DNA of 64,000 nt from Styela clava (taxonomy: Eukaryota; Chordata; Ascidiacea; Stolidobranchia; Styelidae): NCBI RefSeq assembly GCF_964204865.1, contig NC_135252.1:12669383-12733382 (forward strand), read 5' to 3'. Each line of letters opens with the position of its first letter. Within the stretch, counting starts at the first letter, position 1. Shown piece after piece: positions 25,601 to 39,800 of this stretch. The notes beneath the pieces were generated by a model. The model saw only the letters and a program-made list of their open reading frames with translations, searched no databases and was not told the DNA's origin. A program made the position numbers and the translations under genes.

Positions 25601-28600
25601 GAATCACCGCCAAATACAAGCCGAGCTAATGTGCTGATGAATGGAAAAAACGGTTACGCATGGACTCGTCCAAATATGCAGTGCCCACATCAAAGCTTTG
25701 TCAATTCGGGCGACTACATGATCCTGCACCGCAGTCCAGAACCTCATCATCTACCAATTAACAACCACTCAACAAAGATCATTGGAGGTACTAACAATCA
25801 GAGTCGAAATAATTCATCGGTTGAACTTCCACACTCGACAGAACATGGAGCAAGCAGCAGTGAATATTCCAATATTCAGAGAAGTAACGACGTATATTGT
25901 AGTGCTTTAGGAAATAAAATGCAAAATTACAACAATCAGCGTACTTCAGAACACTTTATGCAGATGCCTATCCCATCTGGTCATGGGTCTTTGGAACATT
26001 CTCTGCCCGTTAGCTTTTCAGCGGCTAAAAACTCTATGTCCGCTGTACAACATCATGGATGTTCCATGGCATCGCAATTACCTGTGATACCGGTCGCTAA
26101 TACCAGTAATCATACAAATTCTCACTATGAAAGACGTTTTTGTAGTCAACAAAATGATATTTTAAGTTCCAACGCGTCTATTATCAATGCTATGGATGTA
26201 TCAAATGTTGGAGACGTTGAAAGAAATTTAACAGTGATCAATAATCATATTACTCACCAACTGCCTCGAACTGCACCAACAAGATTTTGTAACAATAATG
26301 AAATTGCACAACAACCTCTTCAGTTTCAACTTGGCAGTAGTAGCTGGACATCCCAAAATGGAACTAGATGTCAAGTTTGTACAAAAAATCAGCAAACACA
26401 ATGGGCAGCATATAATAATCACGGAATGATGGCCGCAACATTACCAAGTCCAACAATGTCTCATGGTAATCTAGTGAACACAAATCTTCATATACAGCAT
26501 ATAAATCACGCCGACGCAGGTTTGCTTATCAAAGAAGTTCCACGAAATAGAAGCTACCAATATTTATCATTTCAAGGTAATGCGGAATTATTATCGACGA
26601 CATCATTGAAACCAGCAAACACTCTTCATTATTTTGGCAATGCTCCAAACTTTATTTACGCTGGTAACGTTCAGTCAAATGAGAGTTTAACAGTCAGAAA
26701 CCAACCAGCAATTCCAAATAAATCTCGTTTTTCAAAAAAAAATTCCGACACTCATGTTTCTCGAAAAGTGAAAAGTGTACCGAAGCACTCCAGAAAAAAT
26801 TCTAAATTCGTGAAAATGGCAACCCCTGAGCATGATTTGAACGCGGACGAAAAAAATTCTGTACCCTCCCAAAACCCTGTGAACAAAGACCACAAAACTG
26901 CGCAAATATTTCAGAAAATAACAAACGAATTGAAAAGAAAAGCTTCTGGTACTAATTCATCGTTGCATATACATCCTATCAAAAACGCAGAGTCACTCGA
27001 AATCTGGTTAAACAGCATGGACAAGCGACATGCTGTCGGGCATCTCCTTCCAACAGAAGAGCTTCGTGGGTCAGGCGAAGTCAACAATCTTTCGATCAAA
27101 TCGGATGATTGCAATTCAGACACGCGCAAAGATAAAGATAGCAATGAACAGTGTATGGAAAGCATAAATGCATCAAGATTGATGACACCAGCAATTGCTT
27201 CCTCTGATAATAAAAACAATTTCACAGAAAGCAATGGAAGTTTGCTGACTCCAATAACGGGTCATGACAGCAAGGATATTACTTTACCCTACCAAGAACA
27301 AGGTATTTCTAGCGTTTGCCTTCAGAAGTGTGCTGGTACCAAAGAAACACCAGCAAGATCGACGCCAGTGAATATTGAATCTGAACATAACAACATTTGC
27401 ACAAAAAACAATAATACTTTGCAGACTCAAGTTACGGGACATAAAATCAATGGTATTAATTCTTTACCCTGCCAGGACCAAGTTATTTTCAATGTCAGTC
27501 CTCAACAGTGTACTGGCAACAAAAATGCATCGGAAATGCTGATTTCAGAAGAACATACTGCATCTGACAATGCCTGCAATTTGTCAAAGAACAATATTAA
27601 TTTCCAGACTCAAGGTACGGGACAACAAAGCATTGATAGTATTTCGTTAACCCATCAAAACCAAGTTATTTCCAACGTTAGTCCTCAACAGTGTGCTGGC
27701 AACAAAAATGCATCGGGAATGCTGATTTCAGAACATTCTGCAAATGACAATTACTGCGATTTGACAAGAAACAAGAATAATTTTCAGACTCAAGGTACGG
27801 AACAACAAAGCTTTGATACTACTGCTTCAACCAATCAAAACCATGTCATTTTCAGCGTTAGCTCTCCACAAAATAATGAGAAAGTAACGGAAACAAAAAC
27901 GACTAAAGAGTCTATTCGTGAGAAAATTGAAAACTTGTCCATGAATAATTTTCAAGCTCAAGGGACCGGACAACAAAGCATTAATACTACTGCTTTAACC
28001 CATCAAAGCCAAGTTGTTTTCAGCGTCAACTCTCAAAAAAATTATGAGAAAGAAACGGAAACAAAAACGGCTGAAGAGTCTATACGTGAGCAAAGTAAAA
28101 ACCAATTCGCGAATGATTTTCAGACGCAAGGACGTACGGGACAACAAAGCATTAATAGGACTGCTTTAACATATCAAAACCAAGTTGTTTTCAGCGTTGA
28201 CTCTCAACAAAATTATGAAAAAGAAACGGACACAGAAATAACTAAAGCGCCTATTCGTGAGAAAAATAAAAACAATTCTGTGAAAAAATCAATCCAATAT
28301 GAATGGCGGCAAAATACGGCTCCGGATATAATTGTTGTTGGCGAAGAGGAAGAATATAGTAATGAGTATAAATATCTCCGCGAACATAAAAATTATGTTC
28401 TAATTTCCAACAACAGTTCCGATTCCATACTACCAAATAGTGCCTCGAACAACAAGAATAAACAAGCTGGCATTAGCATAAGTAATAAAGCAATTGTTCA
28501 AGATACAACAGAAAATGAAGCAAGCGAGAATCAGTGCACGGATTGCACAAGAAAACGGCATCACTCGAACGATTCAAGCCAATATGGTCAGAAATATAAA

Positions 28601-29131
28601 AAAACAGAAATACTAAATCCTAATGAAGGAGATGACAAAATAGATGTCGATATTGATCCTTCTTCGCTTAGGGCATCTGAACACTTGACATCCGACAAGT
28701 CTCATGCCTGCGTGGTTTTAGAAAAACTGAACATGGACGATATTGAAAAAAAGGCTAACACGAACAAGAATAGTGCTTATTCTGAAGACTTAAATCAGTG
28801 CACACCGACACACACATATTGCAAAAGCGACGAAAAACATGAAAGCAAAATAACAGAATATTGCGACGATGCTATTGGATGCGTAACTAATGCATCTGAT
28901 GACACAATGCTGCGGCATGGGGAAATTAAAACTATTTGTGATACATCTGTTAAGAGCTGTGCCGCAGAAACATCACGGTATAACAAGAAATCTAAAAGTA
29001 CCTGTTCAAGGATACGGACGAGACTGGGAAATTGGAAACCAATTATATTTCCTACAATTAAAAGTGTTCCTCATCTTCCACTTTCGTCTCCAACAGAGGT
29101 AGAAAATCAGTTGTTTTCCAACAAAGTATAA
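22637..29131 (+). CDS. Unknown ~1260-residue Ser/Asn/Gln-rich protein, two exons
   Basis: Exon 1 is 22637-22873: ATG in ACAATGG context, 79 codons, ending HRRQ before gtaaga. Exon 2 runs from 25586 (TTTCAG acceptor, phase 0, starting ICSSFESPPNTSRAN) to the stop at 29131, 1181 codons in one frame. I recognise no domain. The protein is low in hydrophobic stretches, with no signal peptide or membrane segment, and is rich in Ser, Asn, Thr and Gln. Basic clusters (KKNSDTHVSRKVKSVPKH; TRKRHHS; a C-terminal SRIRTRLGNWKP) suggest a nuclear or nucleic-acid-binding role. Six degenerate repeats of 56-61 residues lie in the middle. One intron of 2712 bp holds a hAT-like element. It may be a lineage-specific gene. 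Confidence 0.75.
23462..25125. mobile_element. hAT-like non-autonomous element, ~1.66 kb, in an intron
   Basis: It starts TAGGGTTGCCACTTCTGGA; the right end, reverse-complemented, starts TAGGGATGCCACTTTTGGA. The 8-bp flanks GTTATCGC at 23454-23461 and 25126-25133 are identical. It occupies over 60% of the intron of the plus-strand gene. No transposase frame is convincing. Confidence 0.88.
24821..25016. repeat. ~100-bp tandem duplication inside the intronic element
   Basis: TCCCGTAATTTGGTGTTATTTGGAGTGCCGC occurs at about 24820 and 24922, each followed by CATTCGGCAG and then ACAAACGTTCA.TGTTTTTTT. The two copies differ by a few bases. Confidence 0.85.
27247..28230 (+). repeat. Six coding repeats in the unknown protein
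   Basis: Repeat starts are near 27247, 27422, 27605, 27785, 27953 and 28121, a spacing of 168-183 bases (56-61 codons). The protein core reads QTQGTGQQS, then a Leu/Thr segment, then QNQVIFSVS. Copies 2-3 end in PQQC.GNKNAS; copies 4-6 carry NYEKETETKT..ESIRE. The last copies are the most alike. Confidence 0.85.
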
Positions 29132-30894
29132 GTATTCAAGTAACATTTCTGAGTATTTCTAATACATGCTGATTTTATGTCTATTTATATAGTTAATACA
29201 TTCTTAAAGCAAAGGTTTCCGACCTGAATTTTACCGAAACTTTAGACGTCTTGTCTTTAACTCACCTTTGGGAGTTGAGACTACCCGTTTTGTATGACTG
29301 CACCAAGTCAAACCTGGGGAAAGCAAGTCATTGAAAAACGGCGATAGGTACAATACATCACTCCTTGTTCCTAACTAGGTGAACAATACATAAATTATAA
29401 ATGTCCATTTACTGTTTTTTTTGTTTGTACAGGAAAAGGCAATGGCCAAAAATACGTGTGAAACGGCAATAGTAATGAAATATATGATCTATACGGGCTT
29501 AGTGGAACATACTCAGCAAGTGCTTGAGTAGCTGCGATGACAGTCAGCATTCTGGAACTGACCTGTACTACAAAAGCCCCGGATTTACAAACTATATGCG
29601 CAGATGAAAAAGAGTTTTGTGACAGTATGATAATAACTCAGTATTAAATTATGCTAGTCTTATAATTTGATTGAGTACTCGATCTTCGATTGTTATTTTT
29701 TTGACTACATTTTCGTTCGTTTTCTTTTGGTTTAGAAATATAAAATGCATTTGTCTCGAATTTGTTTACATTAAGTGCTTCTCCAGCATCAAGAAACTTG
29801 TCCACTTTGAAGAAACTGTTTAGATAAGTTTTGTATGTGAACGCTAGGTTACGCCAACCTATCTGGAATTTGAATTGGTATCACTCCTATGCTCACTAAA
29901 TGATTGGTGTCACTCCAATACTCACTAAATGAGTATTACTACAGTAATCAAGGAATCTGATAAACAGCAAGCTACACGTTACGACGTACGTTTTCAAAAA
30001 TATACATACGAGAACGACAATTTTCAAGGGTAAACAGACGTTCCGACTCACGCAGGTACGTAAGTACGTAGGCCAAGACGTCTGTAAGACTTTTCAAGCG
30101 TTAGTATACGCGATGAATATGATATCGATATGGTATCGCTATTGTTCTATACAGATGGATATTATTATAAATTCAACCACTGATCAGTTTATGAATGTTG
30201 GTGATGAAACACTAAGCTGCGAGCCTACAACATTAACATTATAAAAGCCAAACTACATCACTAGAAGGAAATACTAGTATGTCCATAACAGTGCATTGAG
30301 CACAAACATATGCGATGAAATAATATATATTACATATATATGATTTAAAATCTATATAACGATAAATCGTAAACTCAATTGCACAATTTAGTTTCCATAA
30401 ATTTACAATATTGCACATTTTACAGACACTATTATCTCATAATGCACTTAAAGCAGGACTAAAAGCACAAAAGTAAGAACCAGTAATAATAGAACTAAAA
30501 ATGCGATGCTGTATATGATTTCAGGATGTACAAGGTTAGCAGCATGTTACTCTATGTAACAGCGTCGGTTGAGGAGGTTAAAATGGTTATTATGGTAATA
30601 ACAAATATAAAATGATATTTAAGATTTAGAAGATGGCAAATCAAGATCATTTGTTTAGGTATGAAAGTTGTCTATCAATGTTAAACCAGAGCCATGGGGC
30701 TGGAACTGCATTTTATAAATCCCAGAAGTCAGGGTCGAAATTTTGCATCCTTGGCAGAATTTCAGACTTTCAATTATAAAAGTTAAAATTTTTCACATAA
30801 ACATCAAGTTTGGCAAACGTTTTGCACACATATTCAAGAAGTCTTGCTCACATCCAAATTTCGCAACTGGACTGAATTTCTTAAGTAACTACTG
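29132..30894. other. Intergenic region between two convergent genes
   Basis: It lies between the 3' ends of the plus-strand unknown gene and minus-strand SLC49A4, so it should contain both 3' UTRs. A 29-30-bp tandem pair (ATTGGTATCACTCC...CACTAAATG) lies at 29874-29932. No further gene was seen. Confidence 0.5.
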
Positions 30895-33800
30895 CTAGTT
30901 AACTATACTGCTAGGATTATGCCTGTTTGATGTTCTTGTATTTTTATCCAATTCAAGTCGAACGTTTTCATTCTTCGCTGATATAGCTAAAAATGGAGCA
31001 GCAAGGCCAGTAAAAATTAACACCAAGTAGATGGAAATATCTTGATCTGAATAGAGAATTGGACATTGCTAAATATACACAGAGTGACAACAATCCATAG
31101 GAATATAGATTTTCCAATCTTTATAAATATTTTTTCATATGAATAGTCACTTGAACATATCACAAGGAAAGGCAAGGATAAAATTTTACTCTGTTTTGAC
31201 TCAATCAATAGCATGCCACAGTCTCTGGTCTAGCTTTCAGTAAAAATGTCACTAATTCTTGAATTCTTTATTTATTTCTCATCCCCTTTAATTCTTTAAA
31301 TCAACTGAAGGAATATAATATATTCACAAAAGTAGTGTACATATCTATACCACACAATATATAAAATATTGATATTCAGCTGTAAATAAAACATTTCAGA
31401 TATACTTCAGGCAAAAAAGGAAAATACTTACTAGGGACTGAATTCAATATCAGCAAGAAGATGAACATGCTCAACATGATAAACCAGGTAACAACGGATA
31501 TTGAAGTTCCTTCACTAACTGGATAAGCAATATCAGCTGTCAACTCCATGCCAAGTGGTTGAATTACACTTGAAAAACTTCCAAACAGTATGAAACTGAC
31601 CCAAAATCCCGCTAATGTATAAAGAAGTCATTATTCGTAGATGTAGAAACATTTCATTGGCATTTAGATTAAGGATGGGGTATCAGGTCTAGGAAATCTC
31701 TTTCCTGGGCTTGCATCTAAAACATCTTTGCTGGTAAAACAGTGATGGCATGTTGGATCATGTTTTTCATATCTCTTAGAGCAGCATTTTCCGACCAAAA
31801 AGGTAACAGATCTTCATCCACACATTACAAACTGTGCAAAATCAGAAGTGCAATTTTCGCATAACAATAGATAATATTTCATCGAAGAATGAACAACGAA
31901 TGGAAACCGTGTTTTCATGCATGGCGAAAAGGGAATGAAGGGATCTGAAATAGGCGAGAAGGAATGCATTGAAAAGGTTGAAAACAACTGTTTTAGACAA
32001 TTGTACATTGTGTGACAATATGACAGATATGGAAATCACATTCATTTTGCAAAATTGAAATAAAAATTGGTACTTGATCAAGTGTTTACTGTAAAACACC
32101 ACTCACATAAAAGTATTGTAAAATGATATTTGTGCTAAAATATACTTTTTTTGCTACATTTTTGGGTGTGGCATGATTGCAATAAACTGAATTCACCAAT
32201 CTATGTATAGTGAATGAGATTTTGACTTTGATCTCACTTCGCTACCTCACTGGTAGGAATATATGAAAAATTTCACACTATACAATAAATATTTTTACCT
32301 TCAGTGAATTTGAATGGAGGCACGTTGATCCAATCCAATATTATGATTGCAAGATACAAAAATACAACAGCCATTATTATATAACATGAGAATAATAGCC
32401 ATTTCAACTTCCCTTTTATTCTATCAGCAAACCTAGAAATGAATATATAGCTTATATATTTGTATCAATGTATGGCCAGCAATGTAATATTTCCACTGAG
32501 TATTGCAATCAGTGGCACGAAGATTTAATAAGCAATGTTTATGTCAATGGGAAGCTTGCCGATGCATCTTTGCCTTCGTAGTCTCATGCCCTAGTAGGAT
32601 TTGTGTAGATTAGAACTTTACATACACATAATAACATATATAGCAGGTGTGGGCACAATTTTTTAGTATAAGAGCCGCATGATGCAAGGCAGAACTTTGA
32701 AAGAGCCGCAGATTTTGTGAATTTAATAATATTATCGAAATACCATGAACAGAAAAGAAGTTCACACAAGAGTCTAAAAACAATAAATAGATAAAAAGGC
32801 AGCTATACTCAAATATATGCACAGTTTCAGCTCATTTAATTTGTGCTCCTTATAGCTGATTTACGAGGGTTTCCATGATTCGTTTCATGGTGCCATTAAC
32901 ATTGCTGACTTCATTCTGACTTAGTAGCTTATGACAGTTTAAGCACAAAGGTTTATTCTCTTGACTGGTAAATCCGTACGTTCTTCCCATTCTGACTTGA
33001 CAACCACTCTTTTCATCTTCGTACTTTTTTAATTGAGGACATATCGCACATTACCTTAGATAGACTAACTAACCGCAATCAAGCTGCAATACCGCCGACG
33101 CATCAATGAACATTGACCATTGTGGCGAAAGATTTGCTGACTTGACTGAAATTCAAAATTCAACGCTACAGCGATTTTCAAACTAAAACATAATTTGTCC
33201 TAATCATTGACGAAAACTTCTTTACGACTTTTAATAAATTAAAAGAGTTTACATTAAAGTTTTTAGTAAAAAGTTAGTTAAAATTTGGATAATAATTTAT
33301 GTTAGCGAGAAGAGCCGCACAAAAAGTCTGGCGAGCCGCGGTGTGCCCACCCCTGATATATAGGGACAAGGGTGATTTCTTCAACACAATTTTATGTGTG
33401 AAAACATATGTCAGATTGAATTAAAGCTGACTTTAGCACAATTCTACTGCTCTTGAGATGTTCTTGAACATTTTTGCTGTATATATTTTACAAAAATCCA
33501 TTACTATTTAAAATAATATTATTGCTAGGTATAATAAATTTTTTTATTCAGCATGCACTAGTAAACAAAGCCTGCTCTTACATAATTTATCTGAGAATGA
33601 TACCTCTGACATGATGCATTTTCGGGGAGTCAAAAATAATAATAAAAAATCAAGCCTACCATCCAGTTAAAATTCCCAATACGCTTCCACATATTGTCAT
33701 CACAAAAGCAACATTTCCAACCTCGGTCTGCCAAAAGAAGAAATACAAAAATCATGACAGAGAGTCAGTAGTAAAACTCAGTTGACTGTAAACTTCCACT

Positions 33801-36800
33801 GTCAGTGTACTGTGTAAAAATTTTCCAAGAAAAACAAATTTCCAAGAATTTTAATTATGTGGAATCTCGTATCTGTTTTCTTTTATTTCTGAGTGAGTTC
33901 ACATAACCTTGCTTTGAGCAAATTCTACTAAGACAACACCCCTTAAAAACACAGCAATATCATCACCAAACTCACCTCTGATACATTATGTGGAGTCATC
34001 AGAACTGTAACAATACCAAACCAACCATAGAACGCACCACAAGCAAGAGCAAATGATATTGTAACAACCCAAAATGAATATTTTTTTGATAATGTCTTTA
34101 ATCCTGCCTGTATTTACAAGAAAATGAAATTGTTATCTTGATAACAATAAAATTTCCATGAGCTTTCCACTGGTGAAAATGAACTGGACCCTTAATGTGT
34201 TCTCAATTCACCAGATTCACCAGTTTAACATGGGATTATAATTCAACAGTTGGCTCGGTTGCTGAATGGATGTAACCATTATTATATTACCTAGTGCTGA
34301 ACTACCACATGTAGTTCAAGCAACTAAAGCTCAGCGATGTGGAGCAAGATACCACATGTAGTTCGAGCAACCAAAGCTTGGCGGTGTGGCGTATCATGCC
34401 AAGTGTTAGAAATACGCTTGTCACAGCACCTTTGATTACTCATGTGGACTCACAGGTTCGCATCCTGTAGGGCAGTGGTTCTTAAACTTTTTCGAGCGCG
34501 ACCCAAATCTGAGTTTTATGAATACTCGCGACCCAATCCTAAATAACGCAAAATGTGTTTTTAATGTTTGTACAGTTTGACTCAAATACAGACAACTATT
34601 TATTAGAAACAGTCCGTCCATTGACTCAGTGAGATCGATGAAACTGAAATTCCCTTTTCATTATATCTTCAATACACAGCTCTATTTTACTTAACGCAAT
34701 CGCAAGTTGTCACTAGTATCGAGGCGATTGCGAGCTTAGTTTTGATAACCGTCAGTGCCAAATATCCTCGCTCGCACAAGTGCCTTGTCGCGAATGGAAG
34801 CAGAAAAGGCATCCGCTGTCCGTCGCAAACACGACATCCTAGCTGGCCTTCGGTATCTCTCGCAATATACAACTTTTCACTCATCAAATGTGCACACACT
34901 GCTTCGTTCGCGGTAAATGGGGCCTCGGGATGAAGTCACATTTTCTCTAGATATTGAATAATCTAATGTCGAGAAGCGAGCTTTTCCATTGCGTCGTCTA
35001 TTACAATTTACATTACCAAAAAGACACCCATTTTTGGTTATTTTAATCCACTAAGACGACATTCCACGCGGTCAACACAACGACAAGCGACGTGCATGGT
35101 TACCGATACCATAAAAATATTACACGTGACTGGCATATCAGAATTGTGATGTAACAATGAGCTCAAGACAGTTCTTTCCGTGAATGAAATTTTATATTTC
35201 ATTATTTTTAAATACCAGAGTTTAGAAGCTAAATTGAAACATTGGGAAAACTGAAAATTCGTCCTTCTCCTCTTAGATTGCCCTTGCATTGACGACCTTG
35301 TCGCGACCCATTTTTAAACCTTCCGCGACCCATGTTTGGGTCGCGACCCATACTTTAAGAACCACTGCTGTAGGGGATAATTACGTGCGAGAGGATTGCT
35401 GGACTTCTCACCGCTGTAGGGTGGGTTCACTTAACAGCTGGGCGGTTATGGATTCCTTCACCATCAAATCCATGACTCTGAAAACAAAATAACTGGCTAA
35501 CTAATCCTATACCGATATAGACTGTTAACCGGATGACAGGCCTTTCTCTACGAGGTTACATGCATCTGTAGAGTAAAAATCTTTGTTATCCTAATATGTT
35601 GATGAAGTCAAAATTTTTGTTTTACTGTGTCATGATTTTTATTACAAAAATTAAAAGCGTCACAAGTTTGAGAACCTCCAATAAGTTTACTTACTAAAAT
35701 GTCAAGCCTTTCTATCCCAGCAGATACACTAGGTGGCACATCTGGCTTGTTTCGGAAGAAGATTACAATAGAAACGAGAATTAAAACTGCAATCGCAAAC
35801 TCTCCATACAAATAATATTTGATCTGCTTTCTGTTAAAAAAATTAAAAAGAATTGGAATAAAACGAGCATCTAACAGGTGGAATTGATGTATTTGGGGCA
35901 TAAAGCATTTAGCTTATAAGCTGATCACAAGTTGAGTTCTATCTGTTTAGGGTATCAGCACATATATCTACTTTAAATTTCACTCATAGTGGAAGACAGT
36001 GCTTCCCAACATGGGGCGAAGTTTTGGATCATTTGCTTTTTTTAAACCATGAAACTTGATTTATTTTGTTGTAAATTTTATTGTTTATTTTTCATTCCAT
36101 ATTGAACTGTTGGTTCTCATTAATCCTACATGTGAGAAGTATCACAACGAAAAAACTTGTCATGATCTATTATGTTACGCTTTAGCAAGGCCACACCATG
36201 ATCTCAAAAACTCACTGATGGGGAAACAAGCGCATCTTTTTCATTAGTGCACTTTGAAGTGATTTCTGGTGAAATAAATGTTATGTGAAAATGATTGTTT
36301 TGTATTAATTATATCCGAGGTGTTTGATCATATTCTTGGGTCATAAAATTTCACAAAATTCATTTTAAAAAAAACCTGGGTCGATTGAAAAACCACATCA
36401 GAATTTAAATCATCATGTTTGATGCTGTACATTGTTTTATTAATTATCCAACAAAAAAACAACTTATAGAGACATTTCAATAAAAACTTAACACATTTCA
36501 GAAAGTCTAAATTGAAGAGAATAATTTTTATATGCAATTAATAAAATTTATCCAGAATACCAATATGCAAAGTAAAATATCATTTAGGTAATCATTGAGA
36601 TTGATATAGTAAAATGCATGGTAATTTCACCTCATTTCTTCTGTATTATCTGAACATGAAGTAGTTGTTAGTGGAACAATTGGGGCCAATGTTACATTTG
36701 TCATAACTTCATTTCTATCTGTATATGTTGCATGTGTTGTTGTTGAAAGATTTTGTCCACCTGTGCAATTGTTTGGTCTGTTCACAATGGCTGGTCCGAT

Positions 36801-39800
36801 TAGAAAACTTGCTGCATTACCTATGAGCAAATATTTGCTTTCACTAATAGCTATTAAAATTTTTGACTTGCATTGTACTTACGTTAATACTATCAGGGTT
36901 TCAATAGGTCTATAGAAATTCTGATCATGGTACCATTTCATACAATGTATTTCATTCTCGTATTTAATATGCATGAAATACCAAAACTACAGTGACAATA
37001 AACAATGTCACAAATTTTCAAACACTCAAACCAGTAACAATTCAAATAATACAAAGCATGTGACAGAAAATATGTTTGTTAGGGCCAGAAATCAATTTTA
37101 TTCGACATGCTCTAGTAGACAATGCCAATGTGCTGCTTTTAAACAATTTATGTGAGAAAATGCCTCTGACAAGAAGCAAGTTTTGGGAAGTCGAAAAAAA
37201 TTGAAGTGAGAAATATTTCATCAATTTTCGTTCGAAAAAATGCTCGTTTTGGTCCTAAATATATTATACTGAGATTTTCATTTATATTCCTTTCACCATG
37301 AACAAGGATCTGTACAAGCTACCACTGCCATGTAAAAACAACCTTTTACCATAAAAATTGTGATTTTGATTTGATTTCAGACTTCTCACTGAATTAATTC
37401 ATTTTAACAGAATTACGATTATTTTCCAAACACTTCAAAATAATCAAGAAGAAAATTATTTTATTTTAGCTATGACCTAAACAAAATAATAGGATAACAG
37501 TATTAGAAAATATGATACAGATGAATGATATAATAAGAGTGCCGCATGACTGAAACTGGAATATTAGAAACCGATAAATCTGAAATTCTGCATTGACTCA
37601 TTTGTAGTCAATGCAGAATTTGTATACTCTACTTATATAACATCTTAGTTTAATCCATATTGCTATTTGATTAGGTAAAGTGTAATATATATATAAACTT
37701 AAGTGATAGTTTACTATGGTTTTGAAGACAATGTAATACCCAACATGCCCAGGCTAATATGTGGTTGCATACATCACTTTATTTTTTGTATTTTTCTACT
37801 GTTTGTGCGTGTATGTCAGGCCATATATTATCACAATGCTCACAAGCTTAAATCCTGATTATACAGTATCTATCTCACCATGTGTTTTCATTTAGATTCC
37901 TGTATAATCAGAACACCCCCAAGCCTGAATAGAGAGTATCTCTTCATGTTTCGGACACAAAATGGACCTATGGATCGGTTTTACTTTTTATTTATTTAAA
38001 AAAATTCTGTGGGCACTATGTGATTCGTATTTCACTTACGGTATGTAATGACCACTTTAAAATTAACACTAATTATTTATAGCGGTTCTTCGACCTCCTC
38101 TCTCGTGCTACGCGAAAATCGTATTTTTCTTGATGGTAGCAGCAATGTAAAAGGTTAGATAGACTACTGCTTCGCTTTGTTCTTCATGTCCATATTTTAT
38201 TTGAGCATCGCTCTCTTGTTTTTTCACTTATCCTCTACGTCACAAGTTGAGATTGCTCATACTTTATTTACCATGGCAATATTCAAAATAAATAATCTAT
38301 CAATAACTATCAAACCCTACCTATATTTCCAATTAAAACCATGCAACTAGTAGCAAACACTCTTTCATTAGGAGGAAACCATGTGTTGGATATTAAAGGA
38401 GCTGCACCCAATACAGGGCATCCTGCCATTGCACTCAGTAATTGACCAGCATGTATGAAACTGAAAAAAAAGATACAAAAAGCAGATGAAGTCAATTATA
38501 GTTTGAATCTTCCAAGTAGGTTGGATGTAGAACAAAGTTATGATATTGAAAACGAATATGTGGTAAACTTGTCACAATTTGATTATAAGAAAGTCCTTTT
38601 TAATGAATAAAAACAGGAAGTACAAAATAACATACTATTTCCATGTGGACGATGGCAAAGGTATGCATCGTAGTCCAGTACCCATTGCAACCAGTGTCCC
38701 GCCAAATATAACGGATAGTCTTGCACCTTTATTGTTTATCAGCCATATGAAAAATGGCATTGTTGTCATAATTCCAATTGGTGCCCAATTTGAAAGCAAA
38801 TCATAATCATCTGAAAAATGGCAACAGAATTGGCTATAAAAAACTCATAACAAAAAAAATTGCATGACTAGTAAAGAGCCTTATTTTAAAAAATTATGCC
38901 ACTATCACTAAAACAAAATAAGACTGGTTGAAGAAATTACATCAATAAATGAAAAAAAAATCAGCATATTATATCAAACATACACCAAATTTTATTGCCA
39001 TCTAAATTCTTTAGTCTGAGGGTTCCTTTGGCAAGATTGCAACACCATTTCAACACAATTATTATATAAGATAATATGCAAAGACCAGAGATTATATCAA
39101 TTATTTTGCTTCGAGAAGTTCAGTGGGAATGAGATACTTTTTCGACAGAATGCTTGACCCAACTGCACATACTTATATTGTACCTGCAAAAAGTATCCTA
39201 TTGTTTGTACATTTGGGCCACTACTCAAACTGGCCTTAATGCAATTGACACAACTTTAAGATATTTCTGAATATGCTAGTTTAATTTTGTTTCTGGTATG
39301 CATGTGTTTTTTTCTCCTCTTTTTGAAAGTTTATTTATCGTGCCAGTTTGGAGTGCTTCAGATTTAATTGAAATTTACAAAAAACCTTATAAAATGCACT
39401 CACTGATAACTGTAACAGTCCATCAACTATGTATTGATATTTACTACATAGTATTCCCCAATATAAATCTATTCAAAGCACTTACGATCTGTAAACCCAA
39501 TGACTTGTGTTGCTGAAACACTGATTGGTCCCCATGTATCCCATACTGCACTTTGTAATAAAGAAAACAATGCAAATATGGCCAAGATGAGCCAGCGATA
39601 CCTGGTTGTTCGTAGCAATACCACCGGGGGCTCGACGTTGACCAGAGGTTCCTTATCGTCCTGATAATAAACAGAAAAGTATAAGAACCTAGGACATTTC
39701 AGCTTGAACCCAGCAAAACAAGAAAAAATAATATTGGCGCTTTAAAATTAAGATGGGATTATTCTGTCCAGCTTAGCTTTAATGAATAGTACTAATACCT

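Noticed and set aside
31842-32102. Minus-strand 86-codon frame between SLC49A4 exons 9 and 10
   Set aside because: It is intronic. The SLC49A4 reading frame is already continuous across 32299 to 31611, and the frame has no conserved motif.
36056-36247. Plus-strand hydrophobic frame
   Set aside because: It lies in an SLC49A4 intron in AT-rich text where Phe/Ile/Leu-rich frames arise by composition.
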